A DNA stretch of 64,000 nucleotides from Flavobacteriales bacterium UBA4422 (GTDB lineage Bacteria; Bacteroidota; Bacteroidia; Flavobacteriales_G; Salibacteraceae), in contig DGQE01000036.1 in NCBI GenBank assembly GCA_002389645.1, positions 1-64,000 on the forward strand, in the 5' to 3' direction. A program made the translations under genes and the position numbers. The notes under the pieces were generated by a model. That model was not told the DNA's origin and did no database searches. It was given only the letters and a program-made list of their open reading frames with translations. Shown here in pieces: positions 34,336 to 42,463 of this stretch. Every line of letters begins with the position of its first letter. Within the stretch, counting starts at the first letter, position 1.

Positions 34336-35556
34336 TTGAATAATAATTTTCTGCAAGGTTGACTCTCCGGAAGTGTATGTGGTGCTGATCATATAAGCTC
34401 CACCTTCTAATAAACTAAGGTCAATTATATGATGGTTGGAGTTGGATTGGAATATCGATCTACCGCTCGTATCGAACACTTCTATGCTTGAAATTGATGC
34501 CGTACCGATTGATAATTGACCTTGCGTGGGATTTGGATACCATCTTTTTGATGAGGATAGTGCTTTATCGTCATTAACAGATGATATGCGGTCGCAAATA
34601 ATATATTCAAGAAATCGACTAGAGCTGTCAATTGCTATGGCGTAATTCATGGTGTTTTGACCTCCTAAGAAATAGCTCACATGACCTGAGCTCCCTTCAA
34701 TGATTATCAATTGACTTCTGATTCCAACTGAAATAGCTTGCTCGTTAATGCTGAAACTTCCAGATACCTGGGTCGGAGTTCCGAACTCTGTAGTGATGGC
34801 AGTGCCGTAAGGAACTACGTTGTCAAATTCGTCATGTATGCTAAAAATAGGTGGCTCTTCTGAAGAAATCCAGCGCACATCTTTAAGTGCACCAGAAAAA
34901 TTCAACACGCCAGCAACTGATTCCGAGTATTCAAAATTGGTAGAGCTATTGCCACGAATTCCACCATTGGCGTTGATTACAGAGTCTAGAGCAGCGCCAA
35001 GGTCGTCTTCTTCATCAAGATAAGCGCAATGGTCGGCTGCTATTGCACCGGCCGAAACACCTCCAATAAAGATCAAATTTGTATCAATACCATAATCATC
35101 TGCTCCATCAGCATTTTCCTTGAACCACCGAATCGCTGCTTTAAAATCCATTGTGGCTTTTATTGCTGCGTCAAAGGCTAAGCTGGAGTCAATCTCAAGT
35201 CCAAAAGCATCGAACAACCGATAGTCTATGGTAGCAGCAACATAACCTCTGCTGGCGTATTCTAAACATAGCTGCCTTAGTTGCTTTCTATCTCCTGTTA
35301 AAAAACTGCCGCCATGTTCTAAGATTATGAGAGGACGATCAAAGAAAAACTCGGATGGAGGAGTGTATATGTCCATAAATAAAGTCTTTTGACTTCCCGC
35401 TATGGTTTGGCTTTCTCCGAACTGAACATTAAGGGTAGAATCAATCTCTGTAAAAACCTGGTCTATGTATCTAACGCCATCGCAGTGATCTTGGCTAAAT
35501 GAAGTTTGTGTCAAGAGCAGCATTAGAAACAGATATGTAAGTGCTTTTTTCTTCAT
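34333..35556 (-). CDS. Secreted alpha/beta hydrolase (esterase-like) with T9SS type A sorting domain
   Basis: 407 residues. Signal peptide to about residue 21 (TSFSQ). Carboxylesterase-type fold: oxyanion HGGSFL at about 80, nucleophile elbow GGVSAG with Ser near 165, and a GHVSYF His near 300. A DYGIDTN loop and several surface loops resemble feruloyl/acetyl-xylan esterase relatives, but the substrate is unknown. The last 75 or so residues form a type A T9SS sorting domain (WYPNPTQGQL ... ending in IIIQ). A TATTTTCG box lies about 46 nt upstream. Confidence 0.88.
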   Translation of the reverse strand: MKKKALTYLFLMLLLTQTSFSQDHCDGVRYIDQVFTEIDSTLNVQFGESQTIAGSQKTLFMDIYTPPSEFFFDRPLIILEHGGSFLTGDRKQLRQLCLEYASRGYVAATIDYRLFDAFGLEIDSSLAFDAAIKATMDFKAAIRWFKENADGADDYGIDTNLIFIGGVSAGAIAADHCAYLDEEDDLGAALDSVINANGGIRGNSSTNFEYSESVAGVLNFSGALKDVRWISSEEPPIFSIHDEFDNVVPYGTAITTEFGTPTQVSGSFSINEQAISVGIRSQLIIIEGSSGHVSYFLGGQNTMNYAIAIDSSSRFLEYIICDRISSVNDDKALSSSKRWYPNPTQGQLSIGTASISSIEVFDTSGRSIFQSNSNHHIIDLSLLEGGAYMISTTYTSGESTLQKIIIQ

Positions 35557-35654
35557 TGTTTAATTCTAAAATGAGTGTGAGGTGTTCGGACGACAATGAA
35601 ACGAAAATAGCAAATGAAATTCGAGCGAATTTTAAGTTGATCGAATTCGATTTT

Positions 35655-35662
35655 TACATTCG
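35655..35662 (+). promoter_or_regulatory. Candidate -7 box of tRNA-Pro (TTCG variant)
   Basis: TACATTCG lies 11 nt before the mature tRNA 5' end. A TTG at 35637 is 15 bp upstream, shorter than the usual 19. Confidence 0.4.
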
Positions 35663-35673
35663 CAGTTACTTAT

Positions 35674-35746
35674 CGGGATGTAGCTCAGTTGGTAGAGTGC
35701 GCGTCTGGGGGGCGTGAGGCCGCAGGTTCAAGTCCTGTCATCCCGA
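35674..35746 (+). tRNA. tRNA-Pro (anticodon GGG)
   Basis: 73-nt cloverleaf: acceptor CGGGATG pairs with CATCCCG, D-stem GCTC/GAGT, anticodon stem CGCGT/GCGTG with loop CTGGGGG (anticodon GGG at 35707-35709, after the invariant T33), T-stem GCAGG/CCTGT with TTCAAGT loop, discriminator A. The CCA end is not encoded, so the CCA enzyme (27331) is needed. The GGG anticodon reads CCC/CCU. The 3' side is flanked by an element scar. Confidence 0.97.
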
Positions 35747-35766
35747 CTATTTTAATTTTAAAGCAT

Positions 35767-35799
35767 TCAATATCAGTAAATTAACTCCACTGATATTGA
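35767..35799. repeat. 11-bp inverted repeat just after tRNA-Pro
   Basis: TCAATATCAGT (35767-35777) and its exact reverse complement ACTGATATTGA (35789-35799) flank an 11-bp spacer. No T-run follows, so it is a poor terminator; it could be a recombinase or excisionase site. Confidence 0.6.
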
Positions 35800-35820
35800 T
35801 TACTCCCCATATTACTCCCC
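35799..35820 (+). repeat. Two ATTACTCCCC direct repeats
   Basis: ATTACTCCCC at 35799-35808 and 35811-35820, one helical turn apart, directly after the inverted repeat. The layout resembles integrase arm-type sites beside a tRNA attachment site; this is inference. Confidence 0.4.
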
Positions 35821-35849
35821 AAAACCCATAGATTTCTTAAATTTAGGGA

Positions 35850-35936
35850 GTGAATGTTTCCCTCAAATTAGACTCTTCCAATACCGGAAAAGAAAAACCA
35901 CTTTACATCAGATTAAGGGGTAAGTCCTATAAATAA
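35850..35936 (+). pseudogene. Vestige of a tyrosine-integrase N-terminus
   Basis: A short frame with a GTG start encodes about 28 residues, including VSLKLDSS and EKPLYIRLRGK, then a TAA. The pattern matches the first strands of the arm-DNA-binding domain of Bacteroidota site-specific integrases (VSLKLD...). The rest of the gene, with the catalytic Tyr domain, is absent. Its place 100 bp after tRNA-Pro supports a decayed integrative element. Confidence 0.5.
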
Positions 35937-35964
35937 GTAATTCATATCGTATTATTCGGTTAGT

Positions 35965-36216
35965 TTAACACCATGAATTGTAATCTTCTGATTCCATCCC
36001 CGGTATTAATTTATTTTCAGATTCAAAAGTTTTATCTGTTCTGACTTTCTCTTGAAATTCGGAGAATGTTATACGGGGTTCTAAGTCCCACAACTGAGAC
36101 ACTTCATATCGCCCGTAAGCATTATTCCACTCGATGTCTGTCCATTCCGAATGCGGCTTCCTATAGTATTCCCAATCCTTTTCTGTCCATTCTGAGGGAT
36201 TAGCTTTTTTCGCCAT
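35965..36216 (-). CDS. Orphan Trp-rich small protein
   Basis: 83 residues, soluble and mostly charged. Two copies of an SEWTxxxW-type motif occur near the N-terminus (SEWTEKDWEYY, SEWTDIEWNNAY), after a basic MAKKANP start. No family recognised. It sits inside the tRNA-Pro scar, downstream of another orphan reading frame on the same strand. An immunity or regulatory role would be speculation. Confidence 0.45.
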   Translation of the reverse strand: MAKKANPSEWTEKDWEYYRKPHSEWTDIEWNNAYGRYEVSQLWDLEPRITFSEFQEKVRTDKTFESENKLIPGMESEDYNSWC

Positions 36217-36241
36217 TTTTATATTTTTAATTGAAATGAAC

Positions 36242-36502
36242 CTAATTCATTAACTCAGGTGGGATAGCCTCATAAAGCTCTTCATAAGAGTCAAAAGATT
36301 TTCTTTGTACACCGAGCTCATTTTCAACGAAGTTCCATGATATTGATGCCTGGTCTTTAAAATTTTCGATAATGTCGCAAACTATTTTTTCGTAAAGCCA
36401 ATAAACAACAAGCAGAGAAACGGATCCACTCTGGGTTAATGTTAAGTGTTGCCCATCTGCTTGAAATAAACCAATGTGCTTGATCTCATGTTGCTGTCCT
36501 AT
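36242..36502 (-). CDS. Partial orphan reading frame in the tRNA-Pro scar
   Basis: 86 codons open from an upstream TGA at 36503-36505 to a TAG at 36242. The product (QADGQHLTLTQ, then WLYEKIVCDIIENF, ending IPPELMN) looks like real protein with helical character. There is no ATG, GTG or TTG near its beginning, and its 5' end overlaps the symporter remnant in antisense. It is probably the truncated 3' part of a gene left at a deletion or insertion junction. Confidence 0.4.
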   Translation of the reverse strand: MGQQHEIKHIGLFQADGQHLTLTQSGSVSLLVVYWLYEKIVCDIIENFKDQASISWNFVENELGVQRKSFDSYEELYEAIPPELMN

Positions 36503-36748
36503 TCATTCATGGTCTCTGGGCTTTTCATCCCGCTCATTGCAGCATTATTTTTCAAAAAGAAAGATCCTTTAGCAGCTATTGCGGCTATGATAAGTGGCGG
36601 AACTACTACCTTGGTGTTGGAAATATTGAAAAAGGAAGAATTGGTTCAAATGCCTTGGAGTATGGACCCGAATATTTTTGGAATCCTGATGTCGCTTGTG
36701 GTTTATCTGTTCATTTCTAATCGGGCCTCTTCTGGTTTGCAGGTGTAG
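36470..36748 (+). pseudogene. 3' remnant of a sodium:solute symporter gene
   Basis: The frame encodes about 91 residues equal to the last transmembrane segments of SSS-family transporters: SYSFMVSGLFIPLIAALFF, the KKDPLAAIAAMISGG loop, then DPNIFGILMSLVVYLF. A full-length member has about 480 residues; the upstream 80% is missing, replaced by scar sequence with an in-frame TAA at 36467. No functional product is expected. The break point near 36465 marks the right edge of the rearrangement. Confidence 0.75.
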
Positions 36749-36852
36749 GTGCCTGTGGATCTATAATTCTGAATTATACATCGACTTTGAAAGGATAGAT
36801 TTTCTCTATCGTTTTATCAATAAGTTAACTACAAAAAAAGGGTGGTAAAGAT

Positions 36853-36860
36853 TACATTTG
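36853..36860 (+). promoter_or_regulatory. trxB promoter -7 box
   Basis: TACATTTG, an exact TAnnTTTG, 22 nt upstream of the trxB ATG. Confidence 0.55.
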
Positions 36861-36882
36861 TGCCACGAAAAAAATTGATAAG

Positions 36883-37833
36883 ATGAGCGAGAATAAAGAG
36901 CCCCTAAAGTGCTTGATCATTGGATCAGGTCCTGCGGGATATACTGCAGCCATTTATGCTGCACGTGCTGAATTGAAACCTGTAATGATTGAAGGAATGC
37001 AACCAGGTGGTCAATTGATGGACACCACTGATGTTGAAAATTATCCTGGATATCCTGAAGGTGTTAACGGTCCTCAAATGATGATGAATTTCAGAGCTCA
37101 AGCAGAGCGATTTGAAACAGATATCAGAACAGGGTTCGTTACTAAAGTTGATTTTTCAGGACCTATTCATAAAGTTTGGGTAGATGAGAAAGAAGAATTA
37201 CATGCACACAGTATTATAATTTCCACAGGGGCGAGTGCCAAATGGCTAGGCTTAGAAAGTGAAATTAGATTGAGAGATTTAGGAGGTGGAGTTTCGGCTT
37301 GTGCTGTTTGCGATGGTTTCTTTTATCGCGGTCAAGATGTGGCCATTGTTGGTGCAGGAGATACCGCTTGCGAAGAGGCCTTATACCTTTCTAAAGTGTG
37401 TAAGAATGTGAAGATGATTGTTAGAAGAGACGAAATGCGTGCTTCTAAGATTATGCAGCAGCGCGTCTTTGATACACCAAATATTGAAGTGCTTTGGAAC
37501 ACGGAGACAATTGAGGTATTGGGTGAAAATGTAGTAGAAGGAGCGAAAATGTTAAACAACCAGACAAAGGAAGAATTTGTGATTGACGTAACTGGTTTCT
37601 TCGTGGCCATTGGTCACAAACCAAATACAGACATCTTTAAAGGTTGGCTAGATATGGACGATACTGGATACTTAAAGCACAAGCCAGACTCTTCTAAGTC
37701 GAACGTTGAAGGAGTATTCATTTCAGGAGATGCAGGAGACAAAGTGTATCGTCAGGCTGTAACCGCAGCTGGTACAGGATGCATGGCAGCTTTAGATGCT
37801 GAAAGATTCTTGGGAGAAAAAGGACTTCACTAG
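36883..37833 (+). CDS. trxB: Thioredoxin reductase
   Basis: FAD- and NADPH-dependent reduction of thioredoxin. 316 residues: FAD motif GSGPAGYTAAI (14-24), redox-active CAVC (Cys140 and Cys143, where CATC is typical), NADPH-binding GAGDTACEEA, and a C-terminal FISGDAGDKVYRQ with FAD contacts. Normal length. Monocistronic with its own promoter and terminator. A natural electron source for the peroxiredoxin at 33650 via thioredoxin. Confidence 0.96.
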   Translation: MSENKEPLKCLIIGSGPAGYTAAIYAARAELKPVMIEGMQPGGQLMDTTDVENYPGYPEGVNGPQMMMNFRAQAERFETDIRTGFVTKVDFSGPIHKVWVDEKEELHAHSIIISTGASAKWLGLESEIRLRDLGGGVSACAVCDGFFYRGQDVAIVGAGDTACEEALYLSKVCKNVKMIVRRDEMRASKIMQQRVFDTPNIEVLWNTETIEVLGENVVEGAKMLNNQTKEEFVIDVTGFFVAIGHKPNTDIFKGWLDMDDTGYLKHKPDSSKSNVEGVFISGDAGDKVYRQAVTAAGTGCMAALDAERFLGEKGLH

Positions 37834-37858
37834 TCCCATTATTCAAATATTATCACAA

Positions 37859-37887
37859 GAAAGAAGCGCCCTTTGGCGCTTCTTTTT
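37859..37887 (+). terminator. Rho-independent terminator of trxB
   Basis: GAAGCGCC / GGCGCTTC stem extended by A/T pairs, CTTT loop, then a T-run. Confidence 0.93.
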
Positions 37888-37920
37888 ACTTTTAAGCCTT
37901 CTTACAACGAATAAAGACAT

Positions 37921-39975
37921 ATGAAAAAGATAAACCTACTTATTACCTCACTCTTGATTTCTGGAATGACTTTTCAAGCAACAGCAGGTGAAGGCGAAAA
38001 ACCGAATCTAGGCGAGAATAAAGAAAAGAATAGCGAGCAAAAGGATGATTTTCAATACCTGGCGGAGCAATTTGCCGACCTGAAGATCATTCGTTATCAA
38101 ATTCCAGGATGGGAGAAGCTTACGCTCAAGCAAAAGGAATATGTGTACTATTTGTATGAAGCTGGTTTAGCTGGGCGAGATATTATTTGGGACCAAAACT
38201 ACCGTCACAATATTGCCATCAGAAAGGCGCTAGAAACCATCATCAATGATTATCAAGGTGATAAAACCACTGCAGAGTGGAACAGCTTTATGATATACGC
38301 TAAGCGTGTGTTTTTTTCAAATGGAATCCATCATCATTATAGCATGGCCAAAATTACTCCTGAGTTCAGCCAAGATTACTTTAGTACTTTGACTGCAGAA
38401 ACTCACGTTTCATTGAGTCAAGAGGCATTGAAGGCCATTTTTGACCCTTCTTATGACGCTAAAAAGGTAAACCTTGATCCAGATAAAGGATTAGTGAAAG
38501 GTTCTGCGGTGAACTTCTACAGTCCAGACTTAACAGAGGCTGAAGTTGACGCATACTATAGTAAGATTATCGATAAAGAAGATGCCAAGCCCATTTCTTA
38601 TGGATTGAATAGCAAACTGGTAAAGAGTTCACAAGGACAAATCGAGGAACAGGTTTACAAGAGCGGAGGACTTTACGGAGCTGCCATTGATAAGATCATT
38701 TTCTGGTTGGACAAAGCTGCTGGTGTCGCTGAAAATCAAGCTCAGACGGACGCTCTCAAAATATTGGTCGAATACTTTCAAACGGGAGACCTTAAAAAAT
38801 GGGATGATTATAACATCGCATGGGTTGGAGCTACAGATGGTGATATCGATTATATCCAAGGATTTGTAGAAGTGTACAACGACCCTAAGGGTTATACAGG
38901 TTCTTACGAGAGTATTATTGAAATCAATGATTTTGATGCTTCTGAACGCATGAAGATGTTGATGGATAATGTACAGTGGTTTGAGGATAATTCTTCTATT
39001 ATGGATGAGCACAAAAAGAAGAACGTTGTTGGAGTAACTTACAAGGTTGTTAATACTGCAGGTGAAGCCGGAGATGCCTCTCCGTCAACTCCAATTGGAG
39101 TGAACCTGCCGAATGCCAACTGGATTCGATCAATGCATGGTTCTAAATCTGTGAGCCTTGGAAACATTGTTCATGCTTATGGTAAGTCTGGCGGAAAAGG
39201 TTTTGCCGAAGAATTTATTAGAACGGAAGAGTTAAGAGCAAGAAGTAAAGAGCACGGAACATTAGCCGGAAAACTACATACAGCGCTTCACGAAGTTGTT
39301 GGTCATGCTTCTGGTCAATTGAATCCGGGAATTGGAACTCCGAAAGAGACATTGAAGAGCTACGCATCAACTTTAGAAGAGGGTAGAGCCGACCTTGTCG
39401 CTTTGTACTTCTTGCTAGACCCTCAGATGGTTGAGTATGGTTTGATGCCATCTCTGGAAGTAGGAAAGGCTGAGTACGATTCTTATATACGTAACGGTAT
39501 GATGTTACAGCTAAGAAGATTAGAGCCAGGAGCTGTAATTGAAGAGGCACACATGCGTAATCGTCAAATGGTAGCAGGATGGTGTTATGAAAAAGGAATG
39601 GCTGATAATGTTATCGAGAAAAAAGTCATTGAAGGAAAGACGTATTTCGAGGTAAACGATTATGAAAAACTTCATCAATTATTTGGAGAGCTATTGAGTG
39701 AGATTCAGCGCATTAAGAGTGAAGGAGATTACGAGGCAGGAAGAGCATTGGTAGAGAATTATGGTGTTCAAGTGGATGCTGATCTTCACGCTGAAGTATT
39801 AGAAAGAGCAGAGAAGCTGAATAGCGCTCCTTATGGAGGCTTTATTAACCCAAGATTGGTTCCAGTGATGGAAGGAGAAAAAGTGGTTGATGTGAAGGTG
39901 GAATATACTAAAGACTTCTTAGGACAAATGTTGGAGTATGGAGCAAATCACTCTTTTCTTTCAGCATATAACTAA
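37921..39975 (+). CDS. Dipeptidyl-peptidase III family (M49) metallopeptidase
   Basis: 684 residues with a signal peptide (about 1-22), so it is exported. The M49 zinc site is intact: HEVVGH (His457, Glu458, His462), where the family has HExxGH, and EEGRAD (486-491) with the third ligand Glu. The fold should release dipeptides from peptide N-termini. Bacteroidota encode periplasmic DPP III-like enzymes; this one is monocistronic. A C-terminal LVENYGVQVD segment is also family-typical. Confidence 0.92.
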   Translation: MKKINLLITSLLISGMTFQATAGEGEKPNLGENKEKNSEQKDDFQYLAEQFADLKIIRYQIPGWEKLTLKQKEYVYYLYEAGLAGRDIIWDQNYRHNIAIRKALETIINDYQGDKTTAEWNSFMIYAKRVFFSNGIHHHYSMAKITPEFSQDYFSTLTAETHVSLSQEALKAIFDPSYDAKKVNLDPDKGLVKGSAVNFYSPDLTEAEVDAYYSKIIDKEDAKPISYGLNSKLVKSSQGQIEEQVYKSGGLYGAAIDKIIFWLDKAAGVAENQAQTDALKILVEYFQTGDLKKWDDYNIAWVGATDGDIDYIQGFVEVYNDPKGYTGSYESIIEINDFDASERMKMLMDNVQWFEDNSSIMDEHKKKNVVGVTYKVVNTAGEAGDASPSTPIGVNLPNANWIRSMHGSKSVSLGNIVHAYGKSGGKGFAEEFIRTEELRARSKEHGTLAGKLHTALHEVVGHASGQLNPGIGTPKETLKSYASTLEEGRADLVALYFLLDPQMVEYGLMPSLEVGKAEYDSYIRNGMMLQLRRLEPGAVIEEAHMRNRQMVAGWCYEKGMADNVIEKKVIEGKTYFEVNDYEKLHQLFGELLSEIQRIKSEGDYEAGRALVENYGVQVDADLHAEVLERAEKLNSAPYGGFINPRLVPVMEGEKVVDVKVEYTKDFLGQMLEYGANHSFLSAYN

Positions 39976-39996
39976 TACAGAACATTTATTAAAAAA

Positions 39997-40025
39997 AAGA
40001 GCGGCCAACGAGCCGATCTTTTTTT
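39997..40025 (+). terminator. Terminator between the M49 peptidase and the convergent TonB-C-like gene
   Basis: AAGAGCGGC / GCCGATCTT stem with one mismatch, 6-nt loop, T-run on the plus side and A-run on the minus side. Confidence 0.8.
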
Positions 40026-40041
40026 GTCTAGGTGTTAGTGG

Positions 40042-40575
40042 TTAATAGTGAATCGTTATAGTTCCTGTAGTTTCTAAAGGACCTTTTGGGTGTTCGTTAA
40101 ATTGAGCTCCTTTGCATGCAAATTCAGCTTTAGTCAATAAGTATTCGTCACTGGTTGTGCTCCCAGTTACTCCAGATTTGGCTTTTAATACGGTGCCAGC
40201 TCTATTTACTACGACTTCAACCACAACAGTGCCTGTCTTTTCCGTTGCGTTGGACAAGCGAGGTGCCTGTGTCATGTCACGATCTTTGATGGCATATTCA
40301 ACGATGTAATTGCCATCAGCGCTCTTAATTTTTTTTGTTGGTGTATTGTCTAGTAATTTTCCATCATAAGGCACATACTCATCAAAGAAGATAGAGCTTA
40401 CATCACGCAACATTATTTCTTTTGGTTGACGATTCACATACATGACAAGTACATCGTCATTCAAAGACATTACGACACCTTGTATTTTATCACCTGTTTT
40501 TAATACAACACTGTGTTGAGCATAGCCAATGCCAATACTTGAAGCTAATAGGAGAGTAAGAATGAGTTTTTTCAT
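40042..40575 (-). CDS. Secreted TonB-C-terminal-like protein
   Basis: 177 residues with a signal peptide ending GYAQ (about residue 20). The N-terminal half is a small beta domain (LKTGDKIQGVVMS...). The C-terminal half, TGTVVVEVVVNRAGTVLKAKSG to GTITIHY, resembles the TonB C-terminal fold, though no membrane anchor or proline-rich spacer is present, so it is not a canonical energy transducer. Comparable stand-alone TonB-C modules occur widely in Bacteroidota. Role unknown. Confidence 0.65.
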   Translation of the reverse strand: MKKLILTLLLASSIGIGYAQHSVVLKTGDKIQGVVMSLNDDVLVMYVNRQPKEIMLRDVSSIFFDEYVPYDGKLLDNTPTKKIKSADGNYIVEYAIKDRDMTQAPRLSNATEKTGTVVVEVVVNRAGTVLKAKSGVTGSTTSDEYLLTKAEFACKGAQFNEHPKGPLETTGTITIHY

Positions 40576-40671
40576 TGAATACTTATTGATACTGCAATAT
40601 CATAAAGGGCAACTTTGAAAAAAGGAAGAAATAGAAAATCTTGAAACGAAGGATTGTGGAAAACCCTTTTA

Positions 40672-41403
40672 TCAATGGGTATTTATATCTTGTCGGAGGC
40701 GTTGCGGTTTTGTGCGGAATGCCTGAAAGCGCTCTTTTGTGAAGATTACAAAGTCATATTGACTCATACTGATCAATTGTTGATCTGATACATTTATAAA
40801 GTCAATAAAGTCATCAAACTCATCACGAGAAAGATCTATAATGTCATAGTCAACATATTTAACGAAAAGCTCTTTCAACAAAGCTCGCTTTCTGTCTTCA
40901 TTGATTATTTCATATGCCCTCCTTTTTAATTGTTCTTTCCTGCTCAGTTGCTGATAAAGAAAGGTGAGGGGAGAGATGTAAGCGTCAATACCCGTTAATA
41001 CATAATCTCGGTCATTGTAGCCTAGACTGCGAATATCTTTCTGAATAGAATCTAGTTCTCTTCGTGGGAAAACTTGTACTTCTTTAAGGTTAAAACTTAT
41101 TGGCTGAAGGTAGATTCTTACGGAGTATTCTTTCCTCAACGCACTATCGCTCATGGATAGTTTGAATGTTTTGTATCCCATTGCTCCTACGAGCAGCGTA
41201 TCGTTTTTGTCTGCAACAACTTGAAACGAGCCATCTTTCTCACCAAATGTTCCTTTGGAGGTGTTTCGATTAACGATTAGCAAATTGAAGGTTGGGTCTT
41301 CCTTATGAACTACCTTTCCTCTGATAGTAACCTTTTGGGCGACCCCTGTGCGACTAAGAGAGAAAACAAGAAGTAAGATAAAAAAGGGGAGCCTTGAAAG
41401 CAT
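40672..41403 (-). CDS. Carboxypeptidase-regulatory-domain protein in the PorP/SprF locus
   Basis: 243 residues. Signal peptide to about residue 22 (GVAQ), then a carboxypeptidase D regulatory-like Ig fold (IRGKVVHKEDPTFNLLIVN ... GAMGYKTFKLSM) as at the start of TonB-dependent receptors, but no plug or barrel follows. The second half is helical and charged (RRELDSIQKDIRSLGYNDRD, QLSRKEQLKRRAYE). Located 13 bp after the PorP/SprF gene on the same strand, so it is probably part of that T9SS type B export unit. Confidence 0.78.
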   Translation of the reverse strand: MLSRLPFFILLLVFSLSRTGVAQKVTIRGKVVHKEDPTFNLLIVNRNTSKGTFGEKDGSFQVVADKNDTLLVGAMGYKTFKLSMSDSALRKEYSVRIYLQPISFNLKEVQVFPRRELDSIQKDIRSLGYNDRDYVLTGIDAYISPLTFLYQQLSRKEQLKRRAYEIINEDRKRALLKELFVKYVDYDIIDLSRDEFDDFIDFINVSDQQLISMSQYDFVIFTKERFQAFRTKPQRLRQDINTH

Positions 41404-41416
41404 ATTGAAGAAACGT

Positions 41417-42463
41417 CTATAATCGTCCTTTCTTATGCGGCATATATCTGCTGTTGCTTCCTTTTCTGAAGCCAGCTTTGTATCCTACGAATACCTCCCA
41501 AGCTCCTTGGTATCCATTCAGCTTATTGATATTTCCAACAGAAACATCATAGGAAGTACCGAACGTAAAGCCTGCCAAGTTGAGCATCAAACTAGCGATT
41601 AAGTCTTTTTGTAGGCGATGAAACATTCCTAAGGACATGCTATATTCCTTTCGCTTACCTGTTGTTCTAGTTGGTTCGTTGAAATAGAAGACAAAATCAT
41701 TACCAAAAATCATGTTGTTTGTTTTGCCTTGTCTTGTAATCAAGAAGGATGGTCTAAGAGCAAACAAATTGTCCTTTCTTAGGCGATGCTCCATTTTAAA
41801 GTGGATGCTGTGTCTTCGGTCAAGTTGAAAATTTGCAGAATCGATGTATAATGAGTTATCCGGAGTGTTTGCATGAAACATACCGTAACCCAATGTAACA
41901 TCAGCTAGATCACCATCATAAGAATATTGAAGACCAGTGCTTAAATCAAAATAGCCTTTAACATCCAAAGGAAGGTTCTCTCCTGTTGGTAGATTAGTTT
42001 GAAAACCTTCTCCAACCCATTGATTACCCCAATAGACACTGCCATAGTCGATAGAACGCTGACCAAGTCCACCTTGTAAACCAACACTTAAACTGTGTTG
42101 TTGTCTTGGATCTAAATATTGACCAACTGATAATGTCAGATTATATCGCGTGTTAACTAGTCGTACGTCACCTTGATCATCATGAACAACATTTAATCCA
42201 AGTCCCCAAATATTTCCAGCCCATGCATTGATCGGAAGGTTGATATCAAAACTTGCAGCCCCACTTCTATAGGGTTGAGAAATCACGAAATTCTGCTCTC
42301 TGGCAGATAGGTTTAAATTCCATTTTGCTTCAGAATTTCCTGCTAAAGCTGGGTTAATAGTTAGTGGCTGGTAGTTGTAAAGAGAAAACTCAGGATCAAT
42401 TCCTTGCGCTTTAACTCCTAAAGTGATTGCTAATAAGCCTAATATGTATATCGTTCTTCTCAT
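41417..42463 (-). CDS. PorP/SprF family type IX secretion outer-membrane protein
   Basis: 348 residues. Signal peptide (to about 19), then the family hallmark DPEFSLYNYQPLTINPALAG, and a barrel of aromatic-ending strands to the C-terminus. PorP/SprF proteins are needed to secrete or anchor type B-CTD substrates. The gene directly follows such a substrate with a 1-nt overlap (TAATG), so this copy is likely dedicated to the 42463-45156 protein. Confidence 0.92.
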   Translation of the reverse strand: MRRTIYILGLLAITLGVKAQGIDPEFSLYNYQPLTINPALAGNSEAKWNLNLSAREQNFVISQPYRSGAASFDINLPINAWAGNIWGLGLNVVHDDQGDVRLVNTRYNLTLSVGQYLDPRQQHSLSVGLQGGLGQRSIDYGSVYWGNQWVGEGFQTNLPTGENLPLDVKGYFDLSTGLQYSYDGDLADVTLGYGMFHANTPDNSLYIDSANFQLDRRHSIHFKMEHRLRKDNLFALRPSFLITRQGKTNNMIFGNDFVFYFNEPTRTTGKRKEYSMSLGMFHRLQKDLIASLMLNLAGFTFGTSYDVSVGNINKLNGYQGAWEVFVGYKAGFRKGSNSRYMPHKKGRL

